64,000 nt of DNA from Corynebacterium hansenii (GCF_030408795.1 NZ_CP047211.1:2232001-2296000); one strand, 5' to 3'. Counted from the stretch's first letter, positions 50,665 to 61,310 are shown. Numbers and translations are program-made. Notes: generated by a model from the letters alone, not told the origin.

Positions 50665-51642
50665 CTAGCGCTGGACGCGGGCCTCGCGCAGCTCGCGGGG
50701 CAGGGAGAACACGATCTTCTCGCTGGCGGTGCGGACTTCCCGCACGTCGGCGTAGCCGCGCTCGGCGAGGTGATCGAGGGCGCCCTTGACCAGGATCTCC
50801 GGCACCGAGGCACCCGAGGTCAGGCCGACGGTGGTGACGCCGTCGAACCACTCCTCCTGGATCTGGTGCGCGTAATCCACCAGGTGCGCGTCGCGGGCGC
50901 CGGCCTGCAGCGCGACCTCGACCAGGCGCTTGGAGTTCGAGGAGTTCTGCGAGCCGACCACGATGACCAGGTCGCACTCGGGGGCCAGGGCCTTAACGGC
51001 GACCTGGCGGTTCTGGGTGGCGTAGCAGATGTCGTCGCTCGGCGGGTCCTGGATGTGGGGGAACTTCCGCTTGAGCAGGTCGACCATCTCCATGGTCTCG
51101 TCCACCGACAGGGTGGTCTGCGACAGCCACACGAGCTTGTCGTCGGGGCCGAAGTCGAGGGCCTCGACCGACTCGGCGCCGTCGATGAGGTGCACGCGCT
51201 CCGGGGCCTCGCCCGCGGTGCCCTCGACCTCCTCGTGGCCCTCGTGGCCGATGAGGAGGATCTGGTAGCCGTCGCGGGCGAAGCGCTTGACTTCGTTGTG
51301 GACCTTCGTCACCAGCGGGCAGGTCGCGTCGAAGGTGTGCAGGTCCAGCGCCTTGGCCTGGGCGTGCACCGCGGGCGAGACGCCGTGGGCGGAAAACACC
51401 AGGTTGGCGCCGTGGGGGACCTCGTCGGTCTCGTCCACGAAGATGACTCCCTGGTCCTCCAGGGTCTCGACCACGTACTTGTTGTGCACGATTTCCTTGC
51501 GCACGTACAGAGGGGCGCCGTGCATGGCGAGCGCCTTTTCCACGGTCTCGACGGCGCGGTCGACGCCGGCGCAGTACCCGCGCGGGGCGGCCAGCAGCAC
51601 CTTCTTCTCGGCGGCGGTTGCGTCGGTTGAGGTTGTCGTCAT
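50665..51642 (-). CDS. ispH: 4-hydroxy-3-methylbut-2-enyl diphosphate reductase
   Basis: A 325-residue [4Fe-4S] enzyme, the last step of the MEP isoprenoid pathway, producing IPP and DMAPP from HMBPP. The cluster cysteines are visible: [13 protein letters not shown] near residue 24, [13 protein letters not shown] near 108, and [12 protein letters not shown] near 208. VFSAHGVSP and the [11 protein letters not shown] stretch bind substrate. The start at 51642 lies 7 nt after TAGGGT; a longer frame adds eight residues. It is divergent from the xse genes, as in other corynebacteria and mycobacteria. Confidence 0.94.
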   Translation of the reverse strand: MTTTSTDATAAEKKVLLAAPRGYCAGVDRAVETVEKALAMHGAPLYVRKEIVHNKYVVETLEDQGVIFVDETDEVPHGANLVFSAHGVSPAVHAQAKALDLHTFDATCPLVTKVHNEVKRFARDGYQILLIGHEGHEEVEGTAGEAPERVHLIDGAESVEALDFGPDDKLVWLSQTTLSVDETMEMVDLLKRKFPHIQDPPSDDICYATQNRQVAVKALAPECDLVIVVGSQNSSNSKRLVEVALQAGARDAHLVDYAHQIQEEWFDGVTTVGLTSGASVPEILVKGALDHLAERGYADVREVRTASEKIVFSLPRELREARVQR

Positions 51643-51649
51643 GCGCACC

Positions 51650-51655
51650 ACCCTA
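51650..51655 (-). promoter_or_regulatory. -10 box TAGGGT for ispH
   Basis: TAGGGT on the minus strand lies 7 nt before ATG 51642, leaderless spacing. Confidence 0.58.
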
Positions 51656-51714
51656 GCCAAAGGCACCTACAATCTACGAACAGCGATCCTTTCCCGTACA
51701 GCAGGAGTGTTGAC

Positions 51715-52218
51715 ATGCCCGCACCGTTGCCCATCCGCCTGGCGGCGGGCATCGCCGCCGCCACCGTGGAAGAGGCGTTCCGCCTCCCCTACCGCCTTCG
51801 CCGCCTGCCGGGCCAGTTGGCGGGCCAGGCGCTGACGTCGGCCGCCGGGTCGGCGATGCGGGCGCGCCAGAACGTCACGGACTTGGTGGCGCGCGGCGAC
51901 ATGGTGCTGGAGGAATTGTCCACGCCCGTGGAAGAGCAGCCCGCGTGGGCGACGTTCGACGAGGACGTCGAGCCGGGCGCGGCGGCCGGCCGGTCGGCGT
52001 CGGCCGCGGCGGATGCCAGGGCGGCGCATGCCGACGATTTGCCGACGCCCGCCCAGGTCGCCGCCGACGTCGGTTACGCCGAGATGGACGCGGAGGACCT
52101 GGAGGATCTGATCCCGACGCTCGACGCCGTCCAGTTGTCGGCGCTGAGCCGCCACGAGCGGACTCTCGGCGACCGCCCGGCGTTCCGCACGTTCCTCGAC
52201 AACGCGCTGCGCGGCTGA
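51715..52218 (+). CDS. Lipid-droplet-associated-like protein upstream of xseA
   Basis: A 167-residue protein. The first half is an amphipathic helical stretch ([41 protein letters not shown]), the second half is acidic with [21 protein letters not shown]. Its place between ispH and xseA and its layout match the small actinobacterial protein annotated as lipid droplet-associated. Function is not known in detail. AGCAGGAG precedes the ATG. Confidence 0.72.
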   Translation: MPAPLPIRLAAGIAAATVEEAFRLPYRLRRLPGQLAGQALTSAAGSAMRARQNVTDLVARGDMVLEELSTPVEEQPAWATFDEDVEPGAAAGRSASAAADARAAHADDLPTPAQVAADVGYAEMDAEDLEDLIPTLDAVQLSALSRHERTLGDRPAFRTFLDNALRG

Positions 52219-52243
52219 CGGGATCCGGGGGCACGATCACCGC

Positions 52244-53479
52244 ATGTCGAAGTTGACCACCACGCCGGAGGCTCCGGTCCAGGTCCGCCGCCTGAACCAG
52301 ATGATCAAGGACTGGATCGAGCAGCTCGGCCAGATCTGGGTCGAGGGCGAGATCGCGCAGATCAGTTCCAAGCCGACCTGGAAGCTGTCCTATCTGACGC
52401 TCCGCGACACCCAGGCCGACGCCTCGGTGTCGGTGACGTGTTCCACCGCGTCGCTGCGGGCGCATCCGCTGAGCACCGGCGACCGGGTGGTCATGCTGGG
52501 CAAGCCGGCGTTCTACGCCGGGCGCGGTTCCTTTTCCCTGTGGGCGACGCAGTGGCGGCCGGTGGGCGTGGGCGAACTGCTCGCGCGCATCGAGCGGTTG
52601 CGGGTGGTCCTGGCCGCGGAGGGGCTTTTCGACGCCCGCCTGAAACGTCCTCTGCCGTTCCTGCCGCGCAGGATCGGGTTGATCACCGGCCGCGGTTCCG
52701 CCGCCGAGCGCGATGTGCTGTCGGTGTCGCAGGCCCGCTGGCCCGAGGTGGATTTCGAGGTGGTCAACACCATCGTCCAGGGCGGCAAGGCGGTGTCCGA
52801 GATCATCCCGGCGCTGGAGCGGCTGGATGCGGACCCGACCATCGACGTCATCATCATCGCTCGCGGCGGCGGGTCCGTGGAGGATCTGCTGCCGTTTTCG
52901 GACGAGGCCCTGGTCCGCGCGGTCAGCCGGGCGACCACGCCGGTGGTGTCGGCAATCGGCCACGAGCCGGACAATCCGCTGCTCGATCACGTGGCCGACC
53001 TGCGTGCCGCGACCCCGACGGACGCGGCGAAGCGGGTGGTGCCGGACGTGAAGGAGGAGCGCCACCGGCTAGACGAGCTGCGGGCGCGCTCCGCCGCCGC
53101 GTTGCGCAGGTGGGTCGACCGGGAGGCTCGGATCATTTCCGACCTGCGCTCGCGCCCGGTGCTGGCGGACCCGATGACCCCGATCCGGGCCCGGGCCGAG
53201 GACATCGGGCGGGGCCGCGATCGCCTGCGCGGCGCCATTTCCCGGCGCCTCGAGCGCGAGGAATCCATGGTCGCGGGATTGCGGGGCAAGGTCTCCGCGT
53301 TGGGGCCGGCGGCGACCCTCGCCCGCGGGTATTCCGTGGTGCAGGTCCAGCCGCGCGACGGCTCCGGGGACCAGGTGGTCACGACCATCGCGCAGGCTCC
53401 CCCGGGTTCGCAGTTGCGCATCCGCGTCGCCGACGGTTCCATTACTGCGGCGGCCATGGGCGTAAAGCCCGCCGACTGA
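52244..53479 (+). CDS. xseA: Exodeoxyribonuclease VII large subunit
   Basis: A 411-residue nuclease subunit. The N-terminal OB-fold reads [20 protein letters not shown]; the catalytic domain has [18 protein letters not shown] and [19 protein letters not shown] near residues 140-230, then [29 protein letters not shown] coiled coil follows, and [11 protein letters not shown] closes the chain. With XseB it degrades single-stranded DNA from both ends. CACGAT lies 6 nt before the ATG. Confidence 0.94.
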   Translation: MSKLTTTPEAPVQVRRLNQMIKDWIEQLGQIWVEGEIAQISSKPTWKLSYLTLRDTQADASVSVTCSTASLRAHPLSTGDRVVMLGKPAFYAGRGSFSLWATQWRPVGVGELLARIERLRVVLAAEGLFDARLKRPLPFLPRRIGLITGRGSAAERDVLSVSQARWPEVDFEVVNTIVQGGKAVSEIIPALERLDADPTIDVIIIARGGGSVEDLLPFSDEALVRAVSRATTPVVSAIGHEPDNPLLDHVADLRAATPTDAAKRVVPDVKEERHRLDELRARSAAALRRWVDREARIISDLRSRPVLADPMTPIRARAEDIGRGRDRLRGAISRRLEREESMVAGLRGKVSALGPAATLARGYSVVQVQPRDGSGDQVVTTIAQAPPGSQLRIRVADGSITAAAMGVKPAD

Positions 53480-53495
53480 CCGTCCCCGAACGCGG

Positions 53496-53546
53496 CGGCA
53501 CCATTTCGGTCGCGGCACGATTTCAATCACGGCACCATTTCCATCG
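53496..53546 (+). repeat. Three 17-bp tandem repeats between xseA and xseB
   Basis: CGGCAC(C/G)ATTTC begins at 53496, 53513 and 53530, an exact 17-bp period. It lies in the gap between two genes that are usually adjacent or overlapping. Confidence 0.7.
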
Positions 53547-53612
53547 GGCCCGGCTACCGGCCGGACCATGGACCAACCCCGGCTCCCCGCCGGAACATGA
53601 GAGGGAACGCAC

Positions 53613-53891
53613 ATGAACCAGGACGTTTTCGGCGCAGGTGACGGCCGTGCCAACGAGCAGGTGCCCGTCGAAAAGCTCGGCTACGAAGAGGCCCGCGACG
53701 AGCTGGTGGAAACCGTGAAGCTGCTCGAGCTGGGGCAGATGGGCCTGGACGACTCGCTGGCCCTCTGGGAGCGCGGCGAGGCGCTGGCGCGGCGCTGCGA
53801 GGAGCATCTCGACGGCGCGAAGGCGAAGGTGGAGGCGGCGCTGGCGCGCGGCGCGGCCGATGGCGCCGACGGCGGGGACGCCGCGGAATAG
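53613..53891 (+). CDS. xseB: Exodeoxyribonuclease VII small subunit
   Basis: A 92-residue helical protein. [45 protein letters not shown] is the XseB signature: two helices with the GxxxLxxSxxLWERG pattern. It binds the long coiled coil of XseA. GAGAGGG precedes the ATG at 53613. The gap of 133 bases to xseA holds a tandem repeat. Confidence 0.93.
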   Translation: MNQDVFGAGDGRANEQVPVEKLGYEEARDELVETVKLLELGQMGLDDSLALWERGEALARRCEEHLDGAKAKVEAALARGAADGADGGDAAE

Positions 53892-54231
53892 GCCGGTTGG
53901 GGCGGGGACTCGCCCGAGACGTTCTCCTCCTCCCCGCCCCAGCCGGTGCATGGGCTGCGGTAGCCCCGAACTGCAGCCACTCGATTTGGCCACCTGGGCT
54001 TTTATCGCCGTTCACCTGGCCAGTGGCTGCATTTTCGGCCTAACTCCGAGCGGCATTTAGCTTCCAGTGGCATGCGGCTCCAAGCTGCATTCAACTTCCA
54101 GCGACTTCGAGGTCGAGCCACGTGCCCACGAAGCGCACCGAGTTGCGGAGCGGGTGCGTTGCGCCCGGCACCGCGATGCCCCGGCCACCGGGCGACTCCG
54201 GCGGCTGTGAACCGGAAGGCGCCGCCATGTT
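53892..54231. other. Convergent intergenic gap with repeat D2
   Basis: No gene is supported. 53962-54089 is repeat D2. The words GCACCGCGATGCCCCGG (about 54168) resemble the flank of element C near 50614. The rest is unassigned. xseB and the DUF4245 gene end toward each other here. Confidence 0.65.
53962..54089 (+). repeat. Repeat D2
   Basis: GCAGCCACTCGATTTGGCC, CACCTGGGCTTTTATCGCCG and TTCACCTGGCCAGTGGCTGC follow the same order as D1 at 28121. In one plus frame both copies read QPLD(F/L)ATWAFIAVH, with several differences at third codon positions. Confidence 0.7.
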
Positions 54232-54801
54232 CTAGTTGGTCCGCTTCTCCAGGATCTTCGCGTCCTGCATGGCCTTCGCCAGCGTGCGGTACTCGTCGTC
54301 GTTGGCAGAGCCCTCGAGCAGCACACGGGAATCACCGAAGTCGGCCACCCAGGTGCGGCGGGTGTTGGCGTCTGCGCCGACCTTCTTGACCCACGTCACG
54401 CCATCGACGTCGACCGTGCCGTCGCTGAGCCGGGCCTTGCCGTCCGCGGGCAGCGCATCGGCCGGGGCGCTGGTCTGCAGCGCGTGGACGTAGTCGCCGT
54501 TGGCCGTGACGAACCCGAGGATGGTCGTCGTGTGGCCGCCCGCGTTTCCGGCGCGCACCGAGTTCGGCTTCCAGCCCTCGGGAGTCGCCGGCTCGCGCAC
54601 CGGGTAATCGGCGCGCTGGGTCTCCATCTGCAGGAAGGCCGCGGAATCGACCTCCCGGACCAGCCCATTTTCCGGCTCACCCGGATTAAAACTGCACAGG
54701 CCGGTGAAACCGATGGTGAGGAGCATCGCGAACCCCATGACCAAAAGCGTCATGGTCATGTCGCGGCCATCTTGCAGGATCCTGGGCTTCTCGGATTTCA
54801 C
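54232..54801 (-). CDS. DUF4245 membrane-anchored protein
   Basis: A 189-residue protein. After a short cytoplasmic start ([15 protein letters not shown]) comes one membrane helix ([19 protein letters not shown]) and an extracytoplasmic domain with [14 protein letters not shown] and [13 protein letters not shown], the DUF4245 pattern. Its function is unknown; it commonly lies next to glpX in corynebacteria and mycobacteria. The GTG at 54801 follows CATACT by 7 nt. Confidence 0.85.
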   Translation of the reverse strand: MKSEKPRILQDGRDMTMTLLVMGFAMLLTIGFTGLCSFNPGEPENGLVREVDSAAFLQMETQRADYPVREPATPEGWKPNSVRAGNAGGHTTTILGFVTANGDYVHALQTSAPADALPADGKARLSDGTVDVDGVTWVKKVGADANTRRTWVADFGDSRVLLEGSANDDEYRTLAKAMQDAKILEKRTN

Positions 54802-54808
54802 GCGATCG

Positions 54809-54814
54809 AGTATG
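54809..54814 (-). promoter_or_regulatory. -10 box CATACT for the DUF4245 gene
   Basis: CATACT on the minus strand lies 7 nt before GTG 54801, leaderless spacing. Confidence 0.5.
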
Positions 54815-54857
54815 CCACCAGGGGCCGCCACCCCCGAACACGAGTGCCCCACCCACC

Positions 54858-54916
54858 GTGTTCCCCGAAAAAATGGAACACTTGGGGGGAGACCGTGCGG
54901 GGCGCGTCCCGCACGG
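54858..54916 (+). promoter_or_regulatory. glpX upstream region: palindrome and hairpin
   Basis: GTGTTCC-N10-GGAACAC (54858-54881) is a perfect 7-bp inverted repeat with an A-rich centre, suited to a dimeric regulator. It is followed by a perfect 9-bp hairpin CCGTGCGGG/CCCGCACGG (54893-54916). Both lie 90-145 bases before glpX. Confidence 0.5.
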
Positions 54917-55002
54917 CCGCCGGACCCCGGAACCGGGGTGCGGCGATCCCCCACGCGACGATCCTCAGACGCTTCATCATCACAGACGGAGGCCCCCCGA
55001 AC

Positions 55003-56028
55003 ATGAACGCTGCCAACCCCGAAATCCCCGACCGGAACCTCGCCATGGAGCTGGTCCGCGTCACCGAGGCAGCGGCACTCGCCGCCGGCCAGTGGGTGGG
55101 ACGCGGTCAGAAGGAAAAGGGCGACGGCGCCGCCGTCGACGCGATGCGGAAGCTCATCAACACGGTGGCCATGAACGGCGTCGTCGTGATCGGCGAGGGC
55201 GAGAAGGACGAAGCCCCGATGCTGTTCAACGGCGAGAAGGTCGGCAACGGCCAGGGCCCGGACATCGACATCGCCGTCGACCCGATCGACGGCACCACGC
55301 TGATGGCCGAGGGCCGCCCGAACTCCATCGCCGTGCTGGCCGCCGCCGAGCGCGGCACCATGTACGACCCGTCGGCGGTGTTCTACATGGACAAGCTCGC
55401 CGTGGGCCCCGAAGCCGCGGGCAAGATCGACATCGAGGCGCCCGTCGACCACAACATCGGCGTCGTCGCCAAGGCCAAGGGCCTGCGCAAGGAAGACGTC
55501 ACCGTCGTCGTGCTGGACCGCCCGCGCCACGAGGAGATGATCCGCCAGATCCGCGAGTCCGGCGCGAAGATCCGCCTGATCGGCGACGGCGACGTCGCCG
55601 GTGCCGTCGCCGCCGCCCAGAACTCCAACTCCGTCGACATCATGATGGGCATCGGCGGCACGCCCGAGGGCGTCATCACCGCCTGCGCCATGAAGTGCAT
55701 GGGCGGCGAGATCCAGGGCAAGCTGCACCCGCGCGACGAGGCCGAGATCAAGAAGGCCCTCGACGCCGGCCTGGTGCTGGACACCGTCCTGACCACAGAC
55801 GACCTGGTGCGCTCGGACAACTGCTACTTCGTCGCCACCGGCGTCACCAACGGCGACATGCTGCGCGGCGTCGCCTACCGCGGCAAGGGCGCCTGGACCC
55901 GCTCGCTGGTCATGCGCTCGAAGTCCGGCACCATCCGCAACATCGAGGCCTTCCACTCGATGGAGAAGCTGCGCGAGTTCTCCTCCGTGGACTACGGCAA
56001 GGACGGCTTCCCGGACATGGATCTCTAG
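55003..56028 (+). CDS. glpX: Class II fructose-1,6-bisphosphatase
   Basis: A 341-residue enzyme of the GlpX class, which removes the 1-phosphate of fructose 1,6-bisphosphate in gluconeogenesis. Metal and substrate motifs are [16 protein letters not shown] near residue 60, [17 protein letters not shown] near 87, and [17 protein letters not shown] near 205. Length fits the corynebacterial enzyme. GGAGG lies ten bases before the ATG. It is divergent from the DUF4245 gene and followed by fumC. Confidence 0.94.
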   Translation: MNAANPEIPDRNLAMELVRVTEAAALAAGQWVGRGQKEKGDGAAVDAMRKLINTVAMNGVVVIGEGEKDEAPMLFNGEKVGNGQGPDIDIAVDPIDGTTLMAEGRPNSIAVLAAAERGTMYDPSAVFYMDKLAVGPEAAGKIDIEAPVDHNIGVVAKAKGLRKEDVTVVVLDRPRHEEMIRQIRESGAKIRLIGDGDVAGAVAAAQNSNSVDIMMGIGGTPEGVITACAMKCMGGEIQGKLHPRDEAEIKKALDAGLVLDTVLTTDDLVRSDNCYFVATGVTNGDMLRGVAYRGKGAWTRSLVMRSKSGTIRNIEAFHSMEKLREFSSVDYGKDGFPDMDL

Positions 56029-56046
56029 GACCCGCTCAACGCCGTT

Positions 56047-56074
56047 CGGCGGCCCGGGAAGGCCCGGGCCGCCG
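56047..56074 (+). terminator. Terminator of glpX
   Basis: A perfect 12-bp stem CGGCGGCCCGGG/CCCGGGCCGCCG closes the loop AAGG, 18 bases past the glpX stop. AAAACTT follows rather than a U-tract. Confidence 0.7.
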
Positions 56075-56235
56075 CCGGAAAACTTCGGGGTCGGCTGTGG
56101 TGGCCCGGCCACGAGGATCACGCGCACCCGCCGGGGGTGGCGGTCGCCACGGACCCCCGGCGGGTGCGCCATACTTGTCGGTGGAATCCATCCACCTTTC
56201 ACACCTCAGATGGACCCGAGACGAAAGAGGAATAC

Positions 56236-57636
56236 ATGACCGAGCAGCAGTACCGCATCGAGCACGACACCATGGGCGAGGTCAAGGTGCCCGTCGACGC
56301 CCTGTGGCGCGCCCAGACCCAGCGTGCCGTCGAGAACTTCCCGATCTCCGGCCGCGGCCTCGAGTCCGCCCAGATCCGCGCGATGGGCCTGCTGAAGGCC
56401 GCGTGCGCGATCGTGAACAAGGACCGCGGTCTCCTGCCGGCCGAGCAGGCCGACGCCATCGTCGCCGCCGCGAAGGAGATCGCGGACGGCAAGCACGACG
56501 CCGAGTTCCCCATCGACGTGTTCCAGACCGGCTCGGGCACGTCCTCCAACATGAACACCAACGAGGTCATCGCGTCCATCGCGAAGGCCAACGGCGTCGA
56601 GGTCCACCCGAACGACCACGTCAACATGGGCCAGTCGTCGAACGACACGTTCCCGACCGCCACCCACGTCGCCGCCACCGAGGCCGCCGTCAACGACCTG
56701 ATCCCGGGCCTGAAGGTCCTGCAGGAGTCGCTGGCCAAGAAGGCCGCCGAGTGGAAGACCGTGGTCAAGTCCGGCCGCACCCACCTGATGGACGCCGTCC
56801 CGGTGACCCTGGGCCAGGAGTTCGGCGGCTACGCCCGCCAGATCGAGCTGGGCATCGAGCGCATCGAGGCCACCGTCGGCCGCCTGGGCGAGCTGCCCAT
56901 CGGCGGCACCGCCGTCGGCACCGGCCTGAACACCCCGGCCGACTTCGGCGCGAAGGTCACCGACGAGCTGAAGAAGCTGACGGGCGTCGAGCAGCTGTCC
57001 GAGGCCGCCAACCACTTCGAGGCACAGGCCAACCGCGACGCGCTGGTCGAGTTCTCGGGCGCCATGCGCGGCGTCGCCGTGTCGCTGTACAAGATCGCCA
57101 ACGACATCCGCCTGATGGGCTCCGGCCCGCTGACCGGCCTGGGCGAGATCCGCCTGCCGGACCTGCAGCCGGGTTCGTCCATCATGCCGGGCAAGGTCAA
57201 CCCGGTCCTGTGCGAGACCGCCACGCAGGTTTCCGCGCAGGTCATCGGCAACGACGCCGCCGTCGCCTTCGCCGGCACCCAGGGCCAGTTCGAGCTGAAC
57301 GTGTTCATCCCGGTCATGGCCCGCAACGTGCTGGAGTCCTCGCGCCTGCTGGCCAACACCGCCCGCGTGTTCGCCGAGAAGCTGGTCGACGGCATCGAGC
57401 CGAACGAGGAGCACATGCGCACCCTGGCCGAGTCCTCGCCGTCCATCGTGACGCCGCTGAACTCCGCCATCGGCTACGAGAACGCCGCCAAGGTGGCCAA
57501 GACCGCCCTCAAGGAGGGCAAGACCATCCGCCAGACCGTCATCGACATGGGCTTCGTCGACGGCGAGAAGCTGACGGAGGAGGAGCTGGACAAGCGCCTC
57601 GACGTGCTGGCCATGGCCAACACCGATCGCGACTAG
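56236..57636 (+). CDS. fumC: Class II fumarate hydratase
   Basis: A 466-residue tetrameric enzyme that interconverts fumarate and malate in the TCA cycle. The three conserved regions are present: [15 protein letters not shown] near residue 100, the active-site histidine region [17 protein letters not shown] near 180, and the signature [11 protein letters not shown] near 315. GAAAGAGG precedes the ATG. A CATACT box about 65 bases upstream may be the promoter. A strong terminator follows. Confidence 0.95.
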   Translation: MTEQQYRIEHDTMGEVKVPVDALWRAQTQRAVENFPISGRGLESAQIRAMGLLKAACAIVNKDRGLLPAEQADAIVAAAKEIADGKHDAEFPIDVFQTGSGTSSNMNTNEVIASIAKANGVEVHPNDHVNMGQSSNDTFPTATHVAATEAAVNDLIPGLKVLQESLAKKAAEWKTVVKSGRTHLMDAVPVTLGQEFGGYARQIELGIERIEATVGRLGELPIGGTAVGTGLNTPADFGAKVTDELKKLTGVEQLSEAANHFEAQANRDALVEFSGAMRGVAVSLYKIANDIRLMGSGPLTGLGEIRLPDLQPGSSIMPGKVNPVLCETATQVSAQVIGNDAAVAFAGTQGQFELNVFIPVMARNVLESSRLLANTARVFAEKLVDGIEPNEEHMRTLAESSPSIVTPLNSAIGYENAAKVAKTALKEGKTIRQTVIDMGFVDGEKLTEEELDKRLDVLAMANTDRD

Positions 57637-57659
57637 TCTCCGGTCCCCGTTTCACCTGC

Positions 57660-57696
57660 GGCGCCCCGTCCCCGGTCATCCCGGGGGCGGGGCGCC
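57660..57696 (+). terminator. Terminator of fumC
   Basis: GGCGCCCCG and CGGGGCGCC form the base of a hairpin, continued by CCCCGG/CCGGGG around a TCAT loop (one wobble). It starts 23 bases past the fumC stop. Confidence 0.75.
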
Positions 57697-57751
57697 GCGC
57701 CCATAGTGCCCCGAAAGATCCCCGCCACGCCCCCGCGAGAGAGGACGCCCC

Positions 57752-59125
57752 ATGGCCTGGCCGATGCCCGCACCATCCACCGACCGCTTCACCCACCTGC
57801 TGTTCCATCCGCGCGAGCGGGTCGCCGAGTGGTTCGCGCGGCCCGGCGCGGTGCGGCGCCTGACGCCCGGACTGTTGCCGCTGATGCCGGTGCGGGAAGC
57901 GGACAATCTCGCGGACGGGACGACGGTGTTCTCCATGCCGGCGGGCGCGAAGTGGGTGGCGCGGCACGACCGCGGGGAGTACGTTCCGGGCCACCGCTTC
58001 GCCGATTACGTGGCCAACCAGCCGTTCCGCCGCACTTTGGCATGGCGCCACATCCACCGGTTCGAGGATGTCCGCGGCCCCGGCGAAGACCATCCCGCCT
58101 GGTGGACGAACGTCATCGACGAGGTCACCTCCCGCCTGCCCCGGCGCTCCATCGCGGGCGTCTTCGCCTACCGGGCGGCGATCCTCGAGGGCGACATGTC
58201 GGCCGCCGCCCGGTTGGCGGACCATCCCCGAAAGACCATCGCGGTCACCGGCGCCACGGGCACGGTGGGTTCCATGCTCTGCGCGCTGCTGTCGACGTCG
58301 GGCCATGACGTCGTCAAGCTCACCCGCTCGCCCTCCGCCGAGCCGGGCACCCGCACGTGGAGCCCCGGGGCGCCCGCGCCGGGACTGCTCGACGGGATCG
58401 ACGTGCTCATTCACCTGGCCGGCGCGCCGATCGCCGGCCGGTTCACCGACCGGCACCTGGCCAAGGTCCGCGATTCGCGCGTGGGCCCCAGCCGCGCGCT
58501 CGCCGAGCTCGCGGCCGGCTCCGGGGTGGAGGCCATCGTGTCGGCGTCGGCGGTCGGCTACTACGGGGCGGATCGGGGCTCGGAGCTTCTCGACGAGGAC
58601 GCGTCTTCCGGGGACGGCCCCCTCGCCGACATCGTCCGGGACTGGGAGGCGGCGTGGGATCCGGCTCGGGAGGCGGGCATCCGCGTCGCGTGCATCCGCA
58701 CCGGCATCGTCCAGGCCGGGGGCGGCGGCGTGCTGCCCCTCCTGGCGCGCCTGACCGCCACGGGACTGGGCGGCAGGCTCGGCGACGGCGACCAGTGGTT
58801 CCCGTGGATCGCCCTCGACGACCTGCTGGACATCTACCACCGGGCGGCGCTGGAGCCCGCGTGGTCGGGGCCGGTCAACGCCGTGTCGCCCGGCGGCGTG
58901 GACAACGCCGAGTTCACGGAGACGCTGGCGGCGGTGCTGCGCCGCCCGGCGGTCATCCCGGTGCCCAAGGCCGCGCCGTCGATCCTGCTCGGCGGCCGGG
59001 GCGCGGAGGAGCTCGCATTCGCCAACCAGCGCGTGGTCCCCCGCGCGCTGGAGGACGCCGGCCACGTGTTCCGATTCCCGGACCTCGGGTCGGCGCTGCG
59101 GCACGAACTGCTGCGCAACGGCTGA
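57752..59125 (+). CDS. TIGR01777 family epimerase with N-terminal SRPBCC-like domain
   Basis: A 457-residue two-domain protein. Residues 1-160 resemble an SRPBCC/cyclase-like domain (FVANQPFRRTLAWRHIHRFE region, WWTNVIDEVTSRLP). Residues 163-457 are a short-chain dehydrogenase of the TIGR01777/YfcH type: IAVTGATGTVGSMLCALL, VLIHLAGAPIAG, VSASAVGYYGADRG, and a C-terminal DUF1731 part with VPVPKAAPSILLGGRGAEEL. The substrate is unknown. GAGAGAGGA precedes the ATG. Confidence 0.87.
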   Translation: MAWPMPAPSTDRFTHLLFHPRERVAEWFARPGAVRRLTPGLLPLMPVREADNLADGTTVFSMPAGAKWVARHDRGEYVPGHRFADYVANQPFRRTLAWRHIHRFEDVRGPGEDHPAWWTNVIDEVTSRLPRRSIAGVFAYRAAILEGDMSAAARLADHPRKTIAVTGATGTVGSMLCALLSTSGHDVVKLTRSPSAEPGTRTWSPGAPAPGLLDGIDVLIHLAGAPIAGRFTDRHLAKVRDSRVGPSRALAELAAGSGVEAIVSASAVGYYGADRGSELLDEDASSGDGPLADIVRDWEAAWDPAREAGIRVACIRTGIVQAGGGGVLPLLARLTATGLGGRLGDGDQWFPWIALDDLLDIYHRAALEPAWSGPVNAVSPGGVDNAEFTETLAAVLRRPAVIPVPKAAPSILLGGRGAEELAFANQRVVPRALEDAGHVFRFPDLGSALRHELLRNG

Positions 59126-59156
59126 CGGAGACGGGGAACCGTGCCACAGTGGGGGC

Positions 59157-61310
59157 ATGAGCACGAGCCGGATTTCATCGCGTCTCCCCGTAAAGCACAT
59201 CACGTCCAAAGCCGTCGCGGCCGTGGTCATCTTGGCCGGCCTGCTGCTCGTCGGCGGGCTGACGGCGCTGACGGCGAACCTCGAGCCCGGAGCCTCCGCA
59301 CCGGCCACGCTGCCGAAGGACTCCGAGTCGGCGAAGGTCCGCGACCTCGAATCCGAGTTCCCCGGCGGCGACCAGCTCACCGCCATCGCCGTGTTCTCGC
59401 GGGAGGACGGCAAACCGCTGGGACCGCCCGACATCGGCGCCGCCCAAGCCTCCGCGAAGGCGATGGCCGGCATCGAACTGCCCGAATCCGCGCTCGAGCA
59501 GCTCGGCGACTGGGAAGGCGACAAGGCCGTCCGGCAGCTCTCCCCCGCCGTCCCGCTGGCCCCCGAGGCCGCGCAGACCGTGTTCACGTTGCCGGGGGAC
59601 CTCAACGGAACGGGCCTGGCCGACGCCATCAAGGAGATGCGCGAGGCCGGCAGGGAAAGCCTGCCGGACGGCCTGAAGCTCCAGGTCACCGGCCCCGCCG
59701 GATTCGCCGCCGACACCGCCTCGGCCTTCGACGGCGCGAACTTCGCGCTGCTGGGCATCTCCGCGCTCGTGGTCGCCGTGCTGCTGATCCTGACCTACCG
59801 CTCCCCGATCCTGTGGCTGGTGCCGCTGCTGACGGTGGTCGTCGCCGACCGCGCCGCCTCGCTGCTGGTCGAGCTCATCGCGGCGAAGACGCCGCTGGAG
59901 TTCGACGGCTCGACCTCCGGCATCATGTCCGTGCTCGTCTTCGGCGCCGGCACCAACTACGCGCTGCTGCTGATCAGCCGCTACCGCGAGGAACTGCGGC
60001 GTTACGACGACCACCGGGAGGCCCTGTCCGTGGCCACCCGGGCATCGACGTCGGCGATCGTGTCGTCGAACTTCACCGTCGTCTTCGCCCTGCTGTCGCT
60101 GGCGCTGGCCGTCGTGCCCGCCTACCGCTACCTGGGCATCTCCCTGTCCATCGGCCTGCTGCTCGTGCTGGCCTTCGCCCTGTTCGTCCTGCCCGCCGCG
60201 CTGTCGCTGTGCGGCCGCGGCCTGTTCTGGCCGAAGATCCCGCGGGTGGAGGATGAATCGCGGACCGCCAAGTCCTCCGGCTGGTACCGCGTCGCCGACG
60301 TCGTGTCCAAGCGCCCCGCCGCCTACCTGGCCGGCATGCTAGTGCTGCTCATCGGGCTGGGCACCGGCCTGTTCGGCACGAACATCGGGCTGTCCACCAC
60401 CGCGCAGTTCCGCACCGAGTCCGAGGCCGTCGACGGCCTGGCCACCATCTCCGAGTACACCTCCGCGGGCGCCGCCGCACCGCTGTCGGTGATGGCGCCG
60501 ACGGAATCCGCCGACCGCGTGGCCGAGGCCATCGGCACCGTCGAGGGCGCGGAGATCCAGGGACCGCCGACCGAATCCACCGACGGAGCGCTCACCCGCT
60601 TCACCGTGGTCACCGATTCCGAGCCCGCCGGCGACGAGTCCTTCCGCGACATCAGGGCGCTGAGGGAAGCCACTCACGGCGCCGACGCGAACGCGCTGGT
60701 CGGCGGCCAGTCCGCCGAGACGCTGGACACCCGGGAAGGCACGGCGCGCGACACCCTGCTGATCATCCCGATCATCCTGGTGGTCATCCTGGTCCTGCTC
60801 ATGCTCGTCATCCGAGCCGTGGTCGCGCCGATTTTCCTGCTCATGGCCACCACGCTGTCCGCCGGGGCCGCCCTCGGCGCCGGGGCACTGGCCTCCGAGC
60901 ACATCTTCGGGTTCCCGGCCCTCGACGTCTCCGTGCCGCTGTACTCGCTGATCTTCCTCATCGCGCTCGGCATCGACTACACGGTGTTCCTGGTGCTGCG
61001 CGCCAAGGAAGAAGCCGCCGGGCACGGCACCGCCGAAGGCATGTCCCGCGCGGTCGGGTTGACCGGCGGCGTGATCACCGCGGCCGGCATCGTGCTCGCG
61101 GCCGTCTTCGCCGTCCTCGGCGTGCTGCCGCTGATCACGCTCGGCCAGATCGGCATCGTCGTCGGCCTCGGCATCCTGCTGGACACCTTCCTGGTGCGCA
61201 CCCTCGTCGTCCCCGCCCTGTTCAACGTGCTCGGCGACCGCATGTGGTGGCCGTCGAAGCCGCCGAACGAGCGCGCCGACGCCGAAAAGCGGGCCACGGT
61301 TTCGTCGTAA
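59157..61310 (+). CDS. MMPL/RND family transporter
   Basis: A 717-residue exporter with two repeated halves: a first helix, an extracytoplasmic domain, then five helices; the pattern then recurs. The two key membrane motifs are VLVFGAGTNYALLLISRYREEL in the first half and ALGIDYTVFLVLRAKEEA in the second. MMPL proteins of corynebacteria carry lipids such as trehalose monomycolate, or drugs; at 717 residues this one is shorter than CmpL/MmpL3 types and more like the smaller MMPL group. The stop codon lies inside a CGTCGTAAAG motif. Confidence 0.87.
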   Translation: MSTSRISSRLPVKHITSKAVAAVVILAGLLLVGGLTALTANLEPGASAPATLPKDSESAKVRDLESEFPGGDQLTAIAVFSREDGKPLGPPDIGAAQASAKAMAGIELPESALEQLGDWEGDKAVRQLSPAVPLAPEAAQTVFTLPGDLNGTGLADAIKEMREAGRESLPDGLKLQVTGPAGFAADTASAFDGANFALLGISALVVAVLLILTYRSPILWLVPLLTVVVADRAASLLVELIAAKTPLEFDGSTSGIMSVLVFGAGTNYALLLISRYREELRRYDDHREALSVATRASTSAIVSSNFTVVFALLSLALAVVPAYRYLGISLSIGLLLVLAFALFVLPAALSLCGRGLFWPKIPRVEDESRTAKSSGWYRVADVVSKRPAAYLAGMLVLLIGLGTGLFGTNIGLSTTAQFRTESEAVDGLATISEYTSAGAAAPLSVMAPTESADRVAEAIGTVEGAEIQGPPTESTDGALTRFTVVTDSEPAGDESFRDIRALREATHGADANALVGGQSAETLDTREGTARDTLLIIPIILVVILVLLMLVIRAVVAPIFLLMATTLSAGAALGAGALASEHIFGFPALDVSVPLYSLIFLIALGIDYTVFLVLRAKEEAAGHGTAEGMSRAVGLTGGVITAAGIVLAAVFAVLGVLPLITLGQIGIVVGLGILLDTFLVRTLVVPALFNVLGDRMWWPSKPPNERADAEKRATVSS

